Source of the DNA: Alphaproteobacteria bacterium
GTDB taxonomy: Bacteria; Pseudomonadota; Alphaproteobacteria; Rhodospirillales; Rhodospirillaceae
Reading direction: 5' to 3'
Assembly: GCA_003246625.1 (NCBI GenBank)
Contig: QJZR01000015.1
Location: 1-36,476, forward strand
DNA length: 36,476 nucleotides
The translations under genes and the position numbers were made by a program. Below, piece by piece: positions 15,022 through 23,050 of this stretch; position 1 is the stretch's first letter, and the number at the start of each line of letters is the position of its first letter. The notes beneath the pieces are model-generated. The model did not search any database and was not told the DNA's origin. It saw only the letters and a program-made list of their open reading frames with translations.

Positions 15022-15654
15022 ATGATCTTGCCAACCGACACCAAACCCGAACGTATCGCCGATGGAATCATTCATGTCCTGGGGGTCGTGTTATCCCTGA
15101 CCGCCGCCACGGCCATGCTTTATCAGACCATTCCGACCAATGTGCCCCGTGCGATCGTTTCGGCCGCCGTCTACAGCTTTGGCCTGCTGGCGACTTTCGG
15201 CTTTTCGGCGGCATACAATCTGACCTTGACCTGCCGCGGACATGAACTCCTCCGCCGCTTCGATCATTCGGCCATCTATGTGATGATCGCGGGGACGTTC
15301 ACGCCCTTCGCGTTGACCCGTGCCGCCAGCCCCGAGGGATATGGGCTGCTTGCCCTGGTGTGGCTGACCGCCGGAGTCGGCGTTGGGCTCAAATTCATAT
15401 GTCCAAGGCGTTTCGAGCGTCTGTCCCTGGTTTTGTATTTGGCTTTGGGCTGGATGTCGGCGGTCGGCCTCGTCGCGGCGGGGCTGCCGGCGGAGGTTCT
15501 GCTTCTTTTGCTTCTGGGGGGCGGCTTCTACACCATGGGCGTGTTCTTCTTCCTGCGCTGGCGGCGGCGCTTTCAGAGCGCCATTTGGCACTGCTTCGTT
15601 CTCACGGCGGCGGTGTGCCACTTTGCCGCGATTCAGGAACTGATGCTCGGTTAA
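15022..15654 (+). CDS. Hemolysin III family (PAQR-type) membrane protein
   Basis: A 210-residue protein with about seven transmembrane segments in the inner membrane. Family motifs are all present: ERIADGIIHVLG near the N-terminus, FSAAYNLT, RRFDHSAIYVMIAGTFTPF, GGGFYTMGVFFF and the final WHCFVLTAAVCHF. The conserved Asp, Ser and three His match the metal-binding site of the PAQR/CREST superfamily. A hydrolase role on lipids has been proposed for the superfamily; the bacterial role is unsettled. ATG 15022 follows AGGAG and AAAGG; longer in-frame starts give a non-family leader. It converges with lipB. Confidence 0.9.
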   Translation: MILPTDTKPERIADGIIHVLGVVLSLTAATAMLYQTIPTNVPRAIVSAAVYSFGLLATFGFSAAYNLTLTCRGHELLRRFDHSAIYVMIAGTFTPFALTRAASPEGYGLLALVWLTAGVGVGLKFICPRRFERLSLVLYLALGWMSAVGLVAAGLPAEVLLLLLLGGGFYTMGVFFFLRWRRRFQSAIWHCFVLTAAVCHFAAIQELMLG

Positions 15655-15706
15655 GCCCGGCCTCAAGGCCGGGGGCTTCCCCACCCGGGGGAAAGGTTCC
15701 CCGCCC
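15655..15706. terminator. Tandem hairpins between convergent genes
   Basis: A stem CCCGGCC-TCAA-GGCCGGG (15656-15673) extends imperfectly to AAGCC/GGCTT. A second stem GGGGAA-AGG-TTCCCC follows at about 15688-15702. Position between two converging stop codons fits a bidirectional terminator, though a strong T-tract is absent. Confidence 0.55.
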
Positions 15707-15710
15707 GGTG

Positions 15711-16421
15711 TTATTCCGCCAGTTCGGCGAAGATGGGGCCGAAGGTTTCGGCCAGGGCGGCGTCCAGGGCGTTCATCTCGGCGGCGATGCCCAGGTCGCG
15801 CAGGCTGGTGACGCCGTGGTCGGCGATGCCGCAGGGGACGATGCCGGAAAAGTGGGAGAGGTCGGGGGCCAGGTTGATCGCCATGCCGTGAAAGCTGACC
15901 CAGCGCCGCACCCGCACGCCGATGGCGGCGATTTTGTCCTCGCGGGTGCCGCCGCGCCGCACCCACAGGCCGACGCGGTCGGCGCGGGTTTCGGCGGCGA
16001 CGCCGAAGCGGGCGAGGGCGGCGATGCCCCAGGCCTCCAGCGCGTGGACGAAGCGGCGGACGTCGCCGCCCAGGGCCTTGAGGTCGAGCATCACATAGAT
16101 CACCCGCTGCCCCGGGCCGTGATAGGTATACTGGCCGCCGCGTCCGCTGGCATAGACGGGGAAGCGGTCGGGGGCCAGCAGGTCCTTGGGGTCGGCGCTG
16201 GTTCCCGCGGTGTAAAGCGGCGGGTGGCCGAGCAGCCAGACGGCGGGGTTGGCGGTGCCTTCGCGGATGGCGGCGACGCGGTCCTCCATGAAGGCGACGG
16301 CGTCGGGATAGGCCACCGGATCGGGCGAGAAAAGCCAGTCCACGGCGAAGGGCAGGGCGGTTCGCGGCGGCGAGGAAATCGGGGCGGCGAAGTTGGGCGG
16401 AAGGATGGTCACGGGCGGCAT
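15711..16421 (-). CDS. lipB: Octanoyltransferase (lipoyl(octanoyl) transferase)
   Basis: LipB moves octanoyl groups from octanoyl-ACP to lipoyl domains of 2-oxoacid dehydrogenases and GcvH in the cytosol. Family signatures are [12 protein letters not shown], the catalytic Lys in [10 protein letters not shown] (K163), FHGMAINL, and the catalytic Cys in GIVPCGI (C197). With the ATG at 16421 the protein has 236 residues, normal for the family. A GTG three codons earlier (16430) is possible, and neither has a clear ribosome site. Pieces of this gene recur as a degenerate chimera at 12016-12082. It converges with the hemolysin-III-like gene and diverges from tRNA-Leu. Confidence 0.95.
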   Translation of the reverse strand: MPPVTILPPNFAAPISSPPRTALPFAVDWLFSPDPVAYPDAVAFMEDRVAAIREGTANPAVWLLGHPPLYTAGTSADPKDLLAPDRFPVYASGRGGQYTYHGPGQRVIYVMLDLKALGGDVRRFVHALEAWGIAALARFGVAAETRADRVGLWVRRGGTREDKIAAIGVRVRRWVSFHGMAINLAPDLSHFSGIVPCGIADHGVTSLRDLGIAAEMNALDAALAETFGPIFAELAE

Positions 16422-16535
16422 CCGAAACACTGCGTCCGGGGCGTGCGATGCCTCTGGACAGGGGGAAAGGGATTTGGTATGTCACCTTTCCTTCGATGGC
16501 AACCCCGCTCTTGCCGGGGCGTCATCCAGAGATAT

Positions 16536-16622
16536 GCGGTCGTGGCGGAATTGGTAGACGCGCAGCGTTGAGGTCGCTGTCCGGTAACACGGGTGGAAGT
16601 TCGAGTCTTCTCGACCGCACCA
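16536..16622 (+). tRNA. tRNA-Leu (anticodon GAG)
   Basis: Acceptor arms GCGGTCG (16536-16542) and CGACCGC (16612-16618) pair perfectly and are followed by A and an encoded CCA (16620-16622). The anticodon loop TTGAGGT gives GAG, reading CUC/CUU. The long variable arm (CCGGTAACACGGG) is typical of class II tRNA-Leu. The T arm is GGAAG-TTCGAGT-CTTCT and the D arm contains GGCGGAATTGGTAGACGC. Confidence 0.97.
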
Positions 16623-16632
16623 TATCTCGATG

Positions 16633-16675
16633 AAAACCCGCCGCCGTCGGGGGCTTCCCGGCCGGGCGGGTTTTT
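16633..16675 (+). terminator. Rho-independent terminator after tRNA-Leu
   Basis: AAAACCCGCC (16633-16642) pairs with GGCGGGTTTT (16665-16674) around a GC-rich loop, ending in TTTTT (16671-16675). It begins 11 bases after the tRNA CCA end. Confidence 0.85.
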
Positions 16676-16691
16676 CCTTGCCGAGACCCTT

Positions 16692-16802
16692 CCGGTTTTC
16701 CGGGACAGTGCCGGGAAACCGGGGTATCGTTCTCCCCGGCGGGAGGTTTCCGCCCGCCCTCCGCAGGCTGCAAGCGTCCTCCGCGGCGGAGGACACCGGA
16801 GG
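16692..16802 (+). promoter_or_regulatory. Structured mgtE leader: three hairpins with alternative ribosome-site pairing
   Basis: Hairpin 1 is a 12-bp stem with one G-U pair (16692-16703 with 16711-16722). Hairpin 2 pairs GGCGGG (16738-16743) with CCCGCC (16753-16758). Hairpin 3 pairs GTCCTCC (16776-16782) with GGAGGAC (16788-16794). The ribosome site CGGAGG (16797-16802) could instead pair with either of two CCTCCG blocks (about 16758-16763 and 16779-16784). That gives mutually exclusive folds that would mask or free the mgtE start. No M-box consensus was recognised. Regulation is inference from the pairings. Confidence 0.45.
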
Positions 16803-16807
16803 TTCCG

Positions 16808-18256
16808 ATGACTCCCGATCCGTCTCCGCGCGCTCCCCTGGACGACAAAACCGCCGACCTGGCCGAGGTGGAGGCCCGCGCCGCCACCCTGGACCTTGAG
16901 GAAGCCTTCCCCGGCGAGGACTTCACCGACGTGCTGCTGCGCCTGATTTCCGAGGCGATCGCCGCGGGCGACATGCCGCGCGCCTGCGCCCTGGTGCTGG
17001 ACCAGCACTATGCCGACGCCGCCGACATCATCGAGCTTCTTTCCCCCGACGACCGCGCGCAACTGGTGCTGGCCCTGGGCAAGGACATCGACCCCGACAT
17101 CCTTTCCTCGCTGGACGAGGAAGTGCAGGACCAGGTGGTGGGGGTGATGGGCCTGACCGGCGTCGCCGCGGCGGTGGAGGCGATGGAATCCGACGACGCG
17201 GTGGCGGTGATCGAGCAGTTGGACGAGGACGAACGCCGCCGCGTCATTCAGGCCCTGCCCGCCGAGGACCGCGCGGTCATCGAACAGGCGCTGGCCTATC
17301 CCGAAAGCTCCGCCGGGCGCATGATGCAGCGCGAACTGGTGGCGGTGCCGGATTTCTGGTCGGTGGGCGACGCGCTGGACTATCTGCGCACCACCCAGGA
17401 CGAATTGCCCGAAAGCTTCTACGAGGTCTTCGTCGTCGACCTGCGCCACCATCCGGTGGGGCGGGTGCCGTCGTCCCGGCTGTTGCGGGCGCGTCCCGAA
17501 ACCCCGCTGCGCGAACTGATCGACGACGACGCCCACCCGATTCCGGCGACGATGGACCAGGAAGAGGTGGCGATGACCTTCCGCGACCGCGACTGGGTGA
17601 CCGCGATGGTGGTTGACGGCGACGGGCGGCTGATCGGCCGCATCACCGTGGACGACATCGTCGACGTCATCGACGAAGAGGCCGAGGACGACATGCTGCG
17701 TCTGGGCGGCGTTTCGGATTCCGATATCTTCCGGGCGGTCTGGGGCACGGTGCGGGCGCGGATTTCCTGGCTTTTGGTCAACCTGTGCACGGCGATGATG
17801 GCGGCCTCGGTGATCGGCCTGTTCGAGGGCACGATTCAAAAGGTGGTGGCCCTGGCGGTGCTGATGCCGGTGGTCGCCGGTCTGGGCGGCAACGCCGGAA
17901 CCCAGACCCTGACGGTGACGGTGCGCGCCCTGGCGATGAAGGAACTGGCCCCCGCCAACGCCCGCCGGGTGATCGGCAAGGAACTGGCGGTGGGGCTGAT
18001 CAACGGCCTTCTTATCGCCAGCATCGCGGGCAGCGTTTCCTATGCCTGGTTCGGCACCGCCCTGATCGGCGTGCTGCTGGGTGCGGCGATGGTGGTCAAC
18101 CTGGCGGTGGCGGCGCTGGCGGGCATTCTGATCCCGCTGACCCTGGAACGGCTGAAGGTCGATCCGGCGGTGGCGTCGGGCGTCTTCCTGACCGCGCTGA
18201 CCGATTCGGTGGGGTTCTTCACCTTCCTCGGCCTGGCCACGCTGTTCCTGGTCTGA
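16808..18256 (+). CDS. mgtE: Magnesium transporter MgtE
   Basis: A 482-residue Mg2+ channel of the inner membrane. It has an N-terminal helical MgtE_N domain (about residues 30-150), the AYPESSAGRMM linker, and two CBS domains (about 165-290) with many acidic residues for Mg2+ sensing. A long plug helix follows, then five transmembrane helices. The pore signature LMPVVAGLGGNAGTQTL and the final ASGVFLTALTDSVGFFTFLG helix are intact. Family length is normal. ATG 16808 has GGAGG (16798-16802) five bases upstream. The 3' end stops ten bases from the convergent gene at 18267. Confidence 0.96.
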   Translation: MTPDPSPRAPLDDKTADLAEVEARAATLDLEEAFPGEDFTDVLLRLISEAIAAGDMPRACALVLDQHYADAADIIELLSPDDRAQLVLALGKDIDPDILSSLDEEVQDQVVGVMGLTGVAAAVEAMESDDAVAVIEQLDEDERRRVIQALPAEDRAVIEQALAYPESSAGRMMQRELVAVPDFWSVGDALDYLRTTQDELPESFYEVFVVDLRHHPVGRVPSSRLLRARPETPLRELIDDDAHPIPATMDQEEVAMTFRDRDWVTAMVVDGDGRLIGRITVDDIVDVIDEEAEDDMLRLGGVSDSDIFRAVWGTVRARISWLLVNLCTAMMAASVIGLFEGTIQKVVALAVLMPVVAGLGGNAGTQTLTVTVRALAMKELAPANARRVIGKELAVGLINGLLIASIAGSVSYAWFGTALIGVLLGAAMVVNLAVAALAGILIPLTLERLKVDPAVASGVFLTALTDSVGFFTFLGLATLFLV

Positions 18257-18266
18257 GCGTCCGGCC

Positions 18267-19709
18267 TTACGCGCTGATGAAGCGCTTGATCGCCCGGTCG
18301 AGGACGGTCGAGGAAATGATGATGGTGGCGATGTCCTGGTTGCGCTGGATCGAGCCGCGCTTGACCATCTCGCGATAGTCCGCCAGCAGGCCCTGAAGCG
18401 CGGCGACGCCGTCGACCCGTTGCAGGTGCTGTTCGAAGAAGATGCGGCCCAGTCCGGGCTTCCCCCAGATGCCGTTCATGATGCCGACGATTTCGCTGAC
18501 CGTCGGCCCGGCGTGGTCGTCGGGCTCGATCTCGGTGGAGAGGTCGAGGGTGGCCAGCGCCTCGGGGGTCATGTAGTCGAGATAGCGGCTACAGAAGGTT
18601 TTCAGGTTCTCGATGATCTCGCTGCGCTGCGGCCCGGGCGTCATGCCGCGCAGGTTGCGCAGGATCGCGCCGAAGGCGTTGAGAATCGGCGCGGGCTGCT
18701 TGAGGAGAGTCTGGAAGTCGGCGCCCAGCATGCCGCGGAACACCGCGATGTCGGTTTCGCACTGGCGGTCCTTGGTGTTGGGGCGGCCGCGCTTGTTGAG
18801 TTCCTCGTTGATTTTGTCGGTGACGTCGCGCACGTCCCAGGAACCGATCGCGGCCAGGGCCTCGGGGGAGTGCACCAGCCGCAGGTCGAGGCCGAGGTCG
18901 GTGATTTGCTGGGCGGTTTCGAAGGCCTGGATGAAGGCCAGCAGGAAGCGCGCGTCCCAGTCCAGGATCTCGGTGATCGACGAACCGAAGGCCTCGCCCA
19001 AGGCGTGGATATGGAAGAACTGGATGTGGGTCAGGGCGTTCAGCCAGTCGGACTCGATCTGGTCGGTGAGCAGGGCGCCGAAGCGGCTGCCCAGTTTCAG
19101 GCGCACCTCGCCCAGGGCCAGCGCGCTCATCCCGGCCAGGATGCGCAGGCGGGGCAGGGCGTCGAGGGCGCGGGCCTCGATGGGCAGGCGTTCCAGGGCC
19201 TCGGGGTTGTCGGAAAAGATGACGCGGATGGCGCGGTCCAGATAGACCCGTTCCGCGTCGTTCACGTTCATGCCGCAGGCCCCGGCGGGCAGGGCCCGCT
19301 TGCCCGAGGGAATGGTCTTGCCGTCGGTGCCGAAGACGGCGATGAGGTCGAGCTGCCAGGCCACCTCGAACACCTTGATCGCGCGCTCGATCGCCTGGTC
19401 GTTCTTCAACGCGTCCTTGAGCGGCAGGTCGGCCAGCAAGGTGCCCTCGGGCCCCAGGGCCGCGCTCTCCAACCGTTGCAGGAAGGGATAGAGCTTGTGC
19501 ACGATGCGCGACAGGCGCGACGCGCGGCCGCCCTGGGTGCGCAGCGAGAGGAAGCGAAGCGGCAGGTTCAGTCCGAAGGGCAGAATGCGCTGCAACGCGC
19601 TGTCGCCGTCGACGACGCGCAGGGCCAACTGCGCGCGGCTGGGCTTCTTGCCGCCTTTCGCGGCCCCCCCGTTCTTGTTTTTGGCGCCCTGTGCGCGGGT
19701 TTTGGCCAT
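18267..19709 (-). CDS. Unrecognised 480-residue protein
   Basis: I do not recognise this family. The N-terminus is disordered and very basic (MAKTRAQGAKNKNGGAAKGG, then KKPSRAQ). The rest is predominantly helical, without transmembrane segments or a signal peptide, so it is probably cytosolic. Features include a block GSWDVRDVTDKINEELNKRG, and a C-terminal segment GSIQRNQDIATIIISSTVLD. No nucleotide-binding or metal motif was found. ATG 19709 is chosen because GGAG lies about five bases upstream and the Lys-rich start looks native; an upstream start at 19778 would add an Arg/Ser-rich leader. It is clearly coding, since codon usage and protein character are coherent throughout. It diverges from the CobC/CobD-like gene. 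Confidence 0.75.
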   Translation of the reverse strand: MAKTRAQGAKNKNGGAAKGGKKPSRAQLALRVVDGDSALQRILPFGLNLPLRFLSLRTQGGRASRLSRIVHKLYPFLQRLESAALGPEGTLLADLPLKDALKNDQAIERAIKVFEVAWQLDLIAVFGTDGKTIPSGKRALPAGACGMNVNDAERVYLDRAIRVIFSDNPEALERLPIEARALDALPRLRILAGMSALALGEVRLKLGSRFGALLTDQIESDWLNALTHIQFFHIHALGEAFGSSITEILDWDARFLLAFIQAFETAQQITDLGLDLRLVHSPEALAAIGSWDVRDVTDKINEELNKRGRPNTKDRQCETDIAVFRGMLGADFQTLLKQPAPILNAFGAILRNLRGMTPGPQRSEIIENLKTFCSRYLDYMTPEALATLDLSTEIEPDDHAGPTVSEIVGIMNGIWGKPGLGRIFFEQHLQRVDGVAALQGLLADYREMVKRGSIQRNQDIATIIISSTVLDRAIKRFISA

Positions 19710-19925
19710 GCGTCTCCGGCCTTGATTGGAAGATGTCGGCCTCCGGCGCGAACGCTCGGCGCCTGCGACGAAGCTCATTGCCGACTGTGCCCAACGTTCC
19801 CGGTGAAATCAAGGATTCGCTCGGCAGAATAAGGCGTCTCGGTCTTGATCTCCTGCCTGGGAGGCATCTATGGTGGCGCGTCGCGGCGCGGAATTCCGGC
19901 GCCGGAAAGCGGGGGAGTTGCGAAG

Positions 19926-20957
19926 GTGAAGGACGATCTTTTGCCGATTCACGGCGGCGATTTGGCGGCGGCGGCGGCGCGTTACGGCATCCCGCGCGAG
20001 TCCTGGCTGGACCTGTCCACCGGCATCAACCCCAATCCCTATCCGGCGGCGGACCTGCCCGACGCGGCCTGGCGGGCGCTGCCCGACGCGGCCGAGAACG
20101 ACGCCCTGGCCGCCGCGGCGCGGGCGTGTTACGGCGTCGCCAAGGGCGCGGCGGTGGTCGCCGCGCCGGGCACCCAGGCCCTGATCCAGTGGCTGCCGCG
20201 TCTGGTTCCGGCGACGAGCGTGGCGATCGTTTCCCCCACCTATGGCGAGCATGCGGCGGGTTGGGCCGCCTGCGGCGCCACGGTGCGCGAGGTGGCGAGC
20301 CTGGAGGACGGCGACGACGCCGACGTGTTGGTGGTGGTCAACCCCAACAACCCCGACGGCCGCCTGCACGAACCCCTGGATCTGTTGCGCCGCGCCGAGC
20401 GGCGGGAAAACGACGGGCGCCTGATCGTGGTGGACGAGGCCTTCTGCGACGTCACCCCGGAGGCCAGCCTGGCGGCTTTCGCCGGGCTTCCCGGCTTGGT
20501 GGTGCTGCGCTCGTTCGGCAAGTTCTTCGGCCTGGCCGGGGTGCGGCTGGGTTTCGCCCTGACCGCGCCGGATTTCGGCGCGCGGCTGGGCGCGGCGATG
20601 GGGCCGTGGGCGGTGTCCGGCCCGGCGGCGGTGCTGGGGGCGCGGGCGTTGTCCGACGCGGCGTGGATCGATGGCGCGCGGCGCGGCCTGGCGTCGATGA
20701 CGGCGCGGGTGGATTCGCTGCTGGCCTCGGTCGGCATGGCGGTGATCGGCGGCACCGATTTATTCAGACTGACACACTTCGAGGCCGCCACCCCGGTATA
20801 TCATGCCCTGGCGAGGCGCGGGGTGCTGGCGCGGGCATTTGCCGCCCGGCCCCAATGGCTGCGGTTCGGATTGCCCGCCGACACGGCGCAGTTCGACCGT
20901 TTCGAACAGGCCCTGCGCGCCGCGGTGGCCGAGGTCTCGGACGGCTTGGCGCCCTAG
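19926..20957 (+). CDS. Threonine-phosphate decarboxylase-like PLP enzyme (cobalamin synthesis, CobC/CobD type)
   Basis: A 343-residue fold-type I PLP enzyme of the histidinol-phosphate aminotransferase-like group. Its opening HGGDLAAAAARYGIPRESWLDLSTGINP is characteristic of CobC/CobD. This family provides aminopropanol phosphate for the nucleotide loop of cobalamin. PLP contacts are visible as NPNNPDGR, VDEAFCD and the Schiff-base Lys in RSFGKFFGLAG (K199), with a substrate-binding Arg in VRLGF. The start is GTG 19926, with GGGGGAG eight bases upstream. An ATG-type start at 19845 would add 27 non-family residues. No cobD/cbiB partner follows, and no cobalamin riboswitch was recognised in the 216-bp divergent region, so the cob assignment rests on homology alone. 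Confidence 0.85.
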   Translation: MKDDLLPIHGGDLAAAAARYGIPRESWLDLSTGINPNPYPAADLPDAAWRALPDAAENDALAAAARACYGVAKGAAVVAAPGTQALIQWLPRLVPATSVAIVSPTYGEHAAGWAACGATVREVASLEDGDDADVLVVVNPNNPDGRLHEPLDLLRRAERRENDGRLIVVDEAFCDVTPEASLAAFAGLPGLVVLRSFGKFFGLAGVRLGFALTAPDFGARLGAAMGPWAVSGPAAVLGARALSDAAWIDGARRGLASMTARVDSLLASVGMAVIGGTDLFRLTHFEAATPVYHALARRGVLARAFAARPQWLRFGLPADTAQFDRFEQALRAAVAEVSDGLAP

Positions 20958-21017
20958 GCGCCGCAAGCCCCCGGCCCGGACGCCGAACGTGGTTCCGTCC
21001 GGACCGAGGGGTGCCGC

Positions 21018-21374
21018 ATGAATACCTGGATGATCGGAATGAGTGCCGTGGGCGGCCTGGCCTTTTGTGCCTGGTGGTCGCGCGAATGGGCGCGGCGCAA
21101 GGCCTTGAACGCCACCGCCTGGGGTTGGGCGGGGGCGGTCGCCGGGCCGTTGGGCGTGGCGGCGGTGGGCCTGCGCCGGGCCGAGGGCGCGCTGTGCCCG
21201 CACTGCGGCGCGCCGATGCGCTTCGAGGAACGCTATTGCTCCACCTGCCGCGCCCTGGAAGGGACGGCGGTGGCGATGCCCCTTGCCGCCGCCGCGATGG
21301 CGGTGGCGGTGGCGGACGAACGGGACGTCCTGTTCGGGCACGGATACTTCGAAAGCCAGCCCTCGGCGGCCTGA
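21018..21374 (+). CDS. Small membrane protein with zinc ribbon, function unknown
   Basis: A 118-residue protein with an N-terminal hydrophobic segment (about 5-20), a second one (about 34-50), and a zinc-ribbon knuckle pair CPHCG and CSTC. A third hydrophobic stretch (LAAAAMAVAVA) comes before a short polar end. ATG 21018 has GAGGGG about six bases upstream. It follows the CobC/CobD-like gene by 60 bases on the same strand, so the two may be co-transcribed. The family is not recognised. Confidence 0.65.
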   Translation: MNTWMIGMSAVGGLAFCAWWSREWARRKALNATAWGWAGAVAGPLGVAAVGLRRAEGALCPHCGAPMRFEERYCSTCRALEGTAVAMPLAAAAMAVAVADERDVLFGHGYFESQPSAA

Positions 21375-21381
21375 CGCCGGG

Positions 21382-23046
21382 CTATTTCTGCAACACCGCG
21401 CGCAGGGCGGCGCGGTGCACGCGGCCTTCGTCGGTGCGGGGAATCTCCTCGACGAAGACCAGGCGCTTCGGCATGGCGTAGGCGGCCAGGCTTTTCTCGG
21501 CGTGGTTCAGAACGTCGGCGGCCAGCAGGGCCAGGGCGGCGTCGTCGCCCTTCGGCAGACCGGGCTTGGCGGCCACCGCCACCACCACCTCGGGCTCCCC
21601 GGACTTGCCGGTCATCGCCAGTGCCGCCGCCGCCGCCACCATGCGGTGGGAGGCGATTACCCGTTCCACGTCGTCGGGCAGGAAGCCCGCCTCGTCATAG
21701 GGCAGCACGTCGTCCGCCTTGGCAACGAAGCGCAGGTTGCCGTCCTCGTCCAGGGTGACGATGTCGTCGGTGAGGAACCAGGCCCCGACGTATTTCCGCC
21801 GCGCCCAGCGGGCGACCGCCGGGGCGGAGCCTTCATGTCCCAGGCAGAGCCCCGGATGATCCTGTCTTACCGCCAGGTGGCCGACCGCGTTCATCGGCAC
21901 CGGGCGGCCGTCGGCGTCGACCACGTCGATCACCGCGCCGGGGATGGCGCGGCCGATCGCCGCCTCGCTGTCGTCGGCGAACCAGTGGGGATGGGTGGCG
22001 GCGATGGGGCCGGTTTCCGCCTCGCCGTAAACGCGGCCCAGGGGCAGGCCCAACGCCTCGCGGCACCAACGGTCGGCGTCCTTGGGCGGGCGGCCGCCGA
22101 TGCAGGCGGCGGCGCGCAGGGAAAAGCTGTAATGAGAGCGCGGCTCGGGGAAGAGGGCCAGGCCCTCGATCGCCTTCGGCGTCAGCAGCGCCAGGCGCAC
22201 GCCGTGGCGGGCGAACAGGGCGAAGCGGTCCTCCGCCTCGGCGGCGGTTTCCGGCGGCGCGGCGGCGATCACCGGCATGCCCATCAGCCAGGGACCGAAC
22301 AGGCCCACGATCAGCCCCATCGGATGCGACGGCGGCGCGGCGCACCACAACAGGTCGCCGGCCTTGGGGGCGTCCTCGAAGACCATCTCCAGCCCCGGCA
22401 GGTGGCCGAGGGCGGCGCGGTGGGCGTGCAGGATCGCCTTGGGGCGTCCGGTCCGCCCCTGCGAAAAGACCATGAAGGCCGGGTCGTCGGCGGCGGTGGA
22501 CACCCGCACCGGCGCGGGCGGCGCGGCATAGAGGACGGACCAGAAATCGGCGACCTCCTCGATCGGCGAGGCGACGCACAGGATCGCCGGGGCGGGGTCG
22601 CAGGCCGTCGCCGCGCGCCGCGCCGCGGTCAGCGAGGCGCGGTCGGCGACGACGACGCGGGGCTGCGCCGCCGCCATCGCGGCGCGTAGGTCGCCCGGCG
22701 TCCAGGCGGGGTCCATGGCGGCGATCACGCCGCCCGCCTTCAATGCCGCCAGGGCGGACAGCGACAGTTCCAGCCCGTGCGGCAGCAGCGTCGCGACGCG
22801 GGCGCCGGGTTCCACCATCAGGGCGGCGAAGGCGGAGGCGAGCAGGTCGGACAGCCGCTTCAGCGAGGCATAGGAAACGTGCGCCTCGCTGCCGTCGGCC
22901 AGGGCGGCGATCAGGGCGGTGCGGTCGGGGTCGGCGCCGCCCATGCATTGACGATCGGGGCCGTCCGCCGCGGCGTTGAAGGCGGCGGGCACGCGCCAGC
23001 GGAAGGCGCGGCGGGAATCTTCATAGCTGCGGAGTGTCGGCAGCAT
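21382..23046 (-). CDS. ANL-superfamily acyl-CoA synthetase homologue with altered catalytic motifs
   Basis: A 554-residue protein aligned by eye with medium-chain acyl-CoA/acetyl-CoA synthetases throughout. Examples are the SYEDSRRAFRWRVPAAFN start, VATLLPHGLELSLSALAALKAG and ILHAHRAALGHLPG. The expected adenylate-forming residues are unusual. The P-loop reads FSQGRTGRPK (194-203) instead of YTSGTTGxPK. The hinge region reads FVAKADDVL, with Lys for the usual Arg. The C-terminal catalytic Lys of PxTxxGK is Arg542 (PRTDEGR). The ribose-binding Asp in LTDD is kept. It may be a weak or repurposed ligase, or a binding protein. ATG 23046 has GGAG seven bases upstream and lies four bases after the stop of the secreted-protein gene, implying coupled translation. 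Confidence 0.82.
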   Translation of the reverse strand: MLPTLRSYEDSRRAFRWRVPAAFNAAADGPDRQCMGGADPDRTALIAALADGSEAHVSYASLKRLSDLLASAFAALMVEPGARVATLLPHGLELSLSALAALKAGGVIAAMDPAWTPGDLRAAMAAAQPRVVVADRASLTAARRAATACDPAPAILCVASPIEEVADFWSVLYAAPPAPVRVSTAADDPAFMVFSQGRTGRPKAILHAHRAALGHLPGLEMVFEDAPKAGDLLWCAAPPSHPMGLIVGLFGPWLMGMPVIAAAPPETAAEAEDRFALFARHGVRLALLTPKAIEGLALFPEPRSHYSFSLRAAACIGGRPPKDADRWCREALGLPLGRVYGEAETGPIAATHPHWFADDSEAAIGRAIPGAVIDVVDADGRPVPMNAVGHLAVRQDHPGLCLGHEGSAPAVARWARRKYVGAWFLTDDIVTLDEDGNLRFVAKADDVLPYDEAGFLPDDVERVIASHRMVAAAAALAMTGKSGEPEVVVAVAAKPGLPKGDDAALALLAADVLNHAEKSLAAYAMPKRLVFVEEIPRTDEGRVHRAALRAVLQK

Positions 23047-23050
23047 CAGG

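Noticed and set aside
18420-19832. 470-codon plus-strand frame antisense to the 480-aa protein
   Set aside because: Gly/Val/Gln-rich shadow; the minus-strand frame has a ribosome site and a more natural composition.
19710-19925. Cobalamin riboswitch upstream of the CobC/CobD-like gene
   Set aside because: Looked for the conserved B12-box-like segments and paired core; none recognisable.
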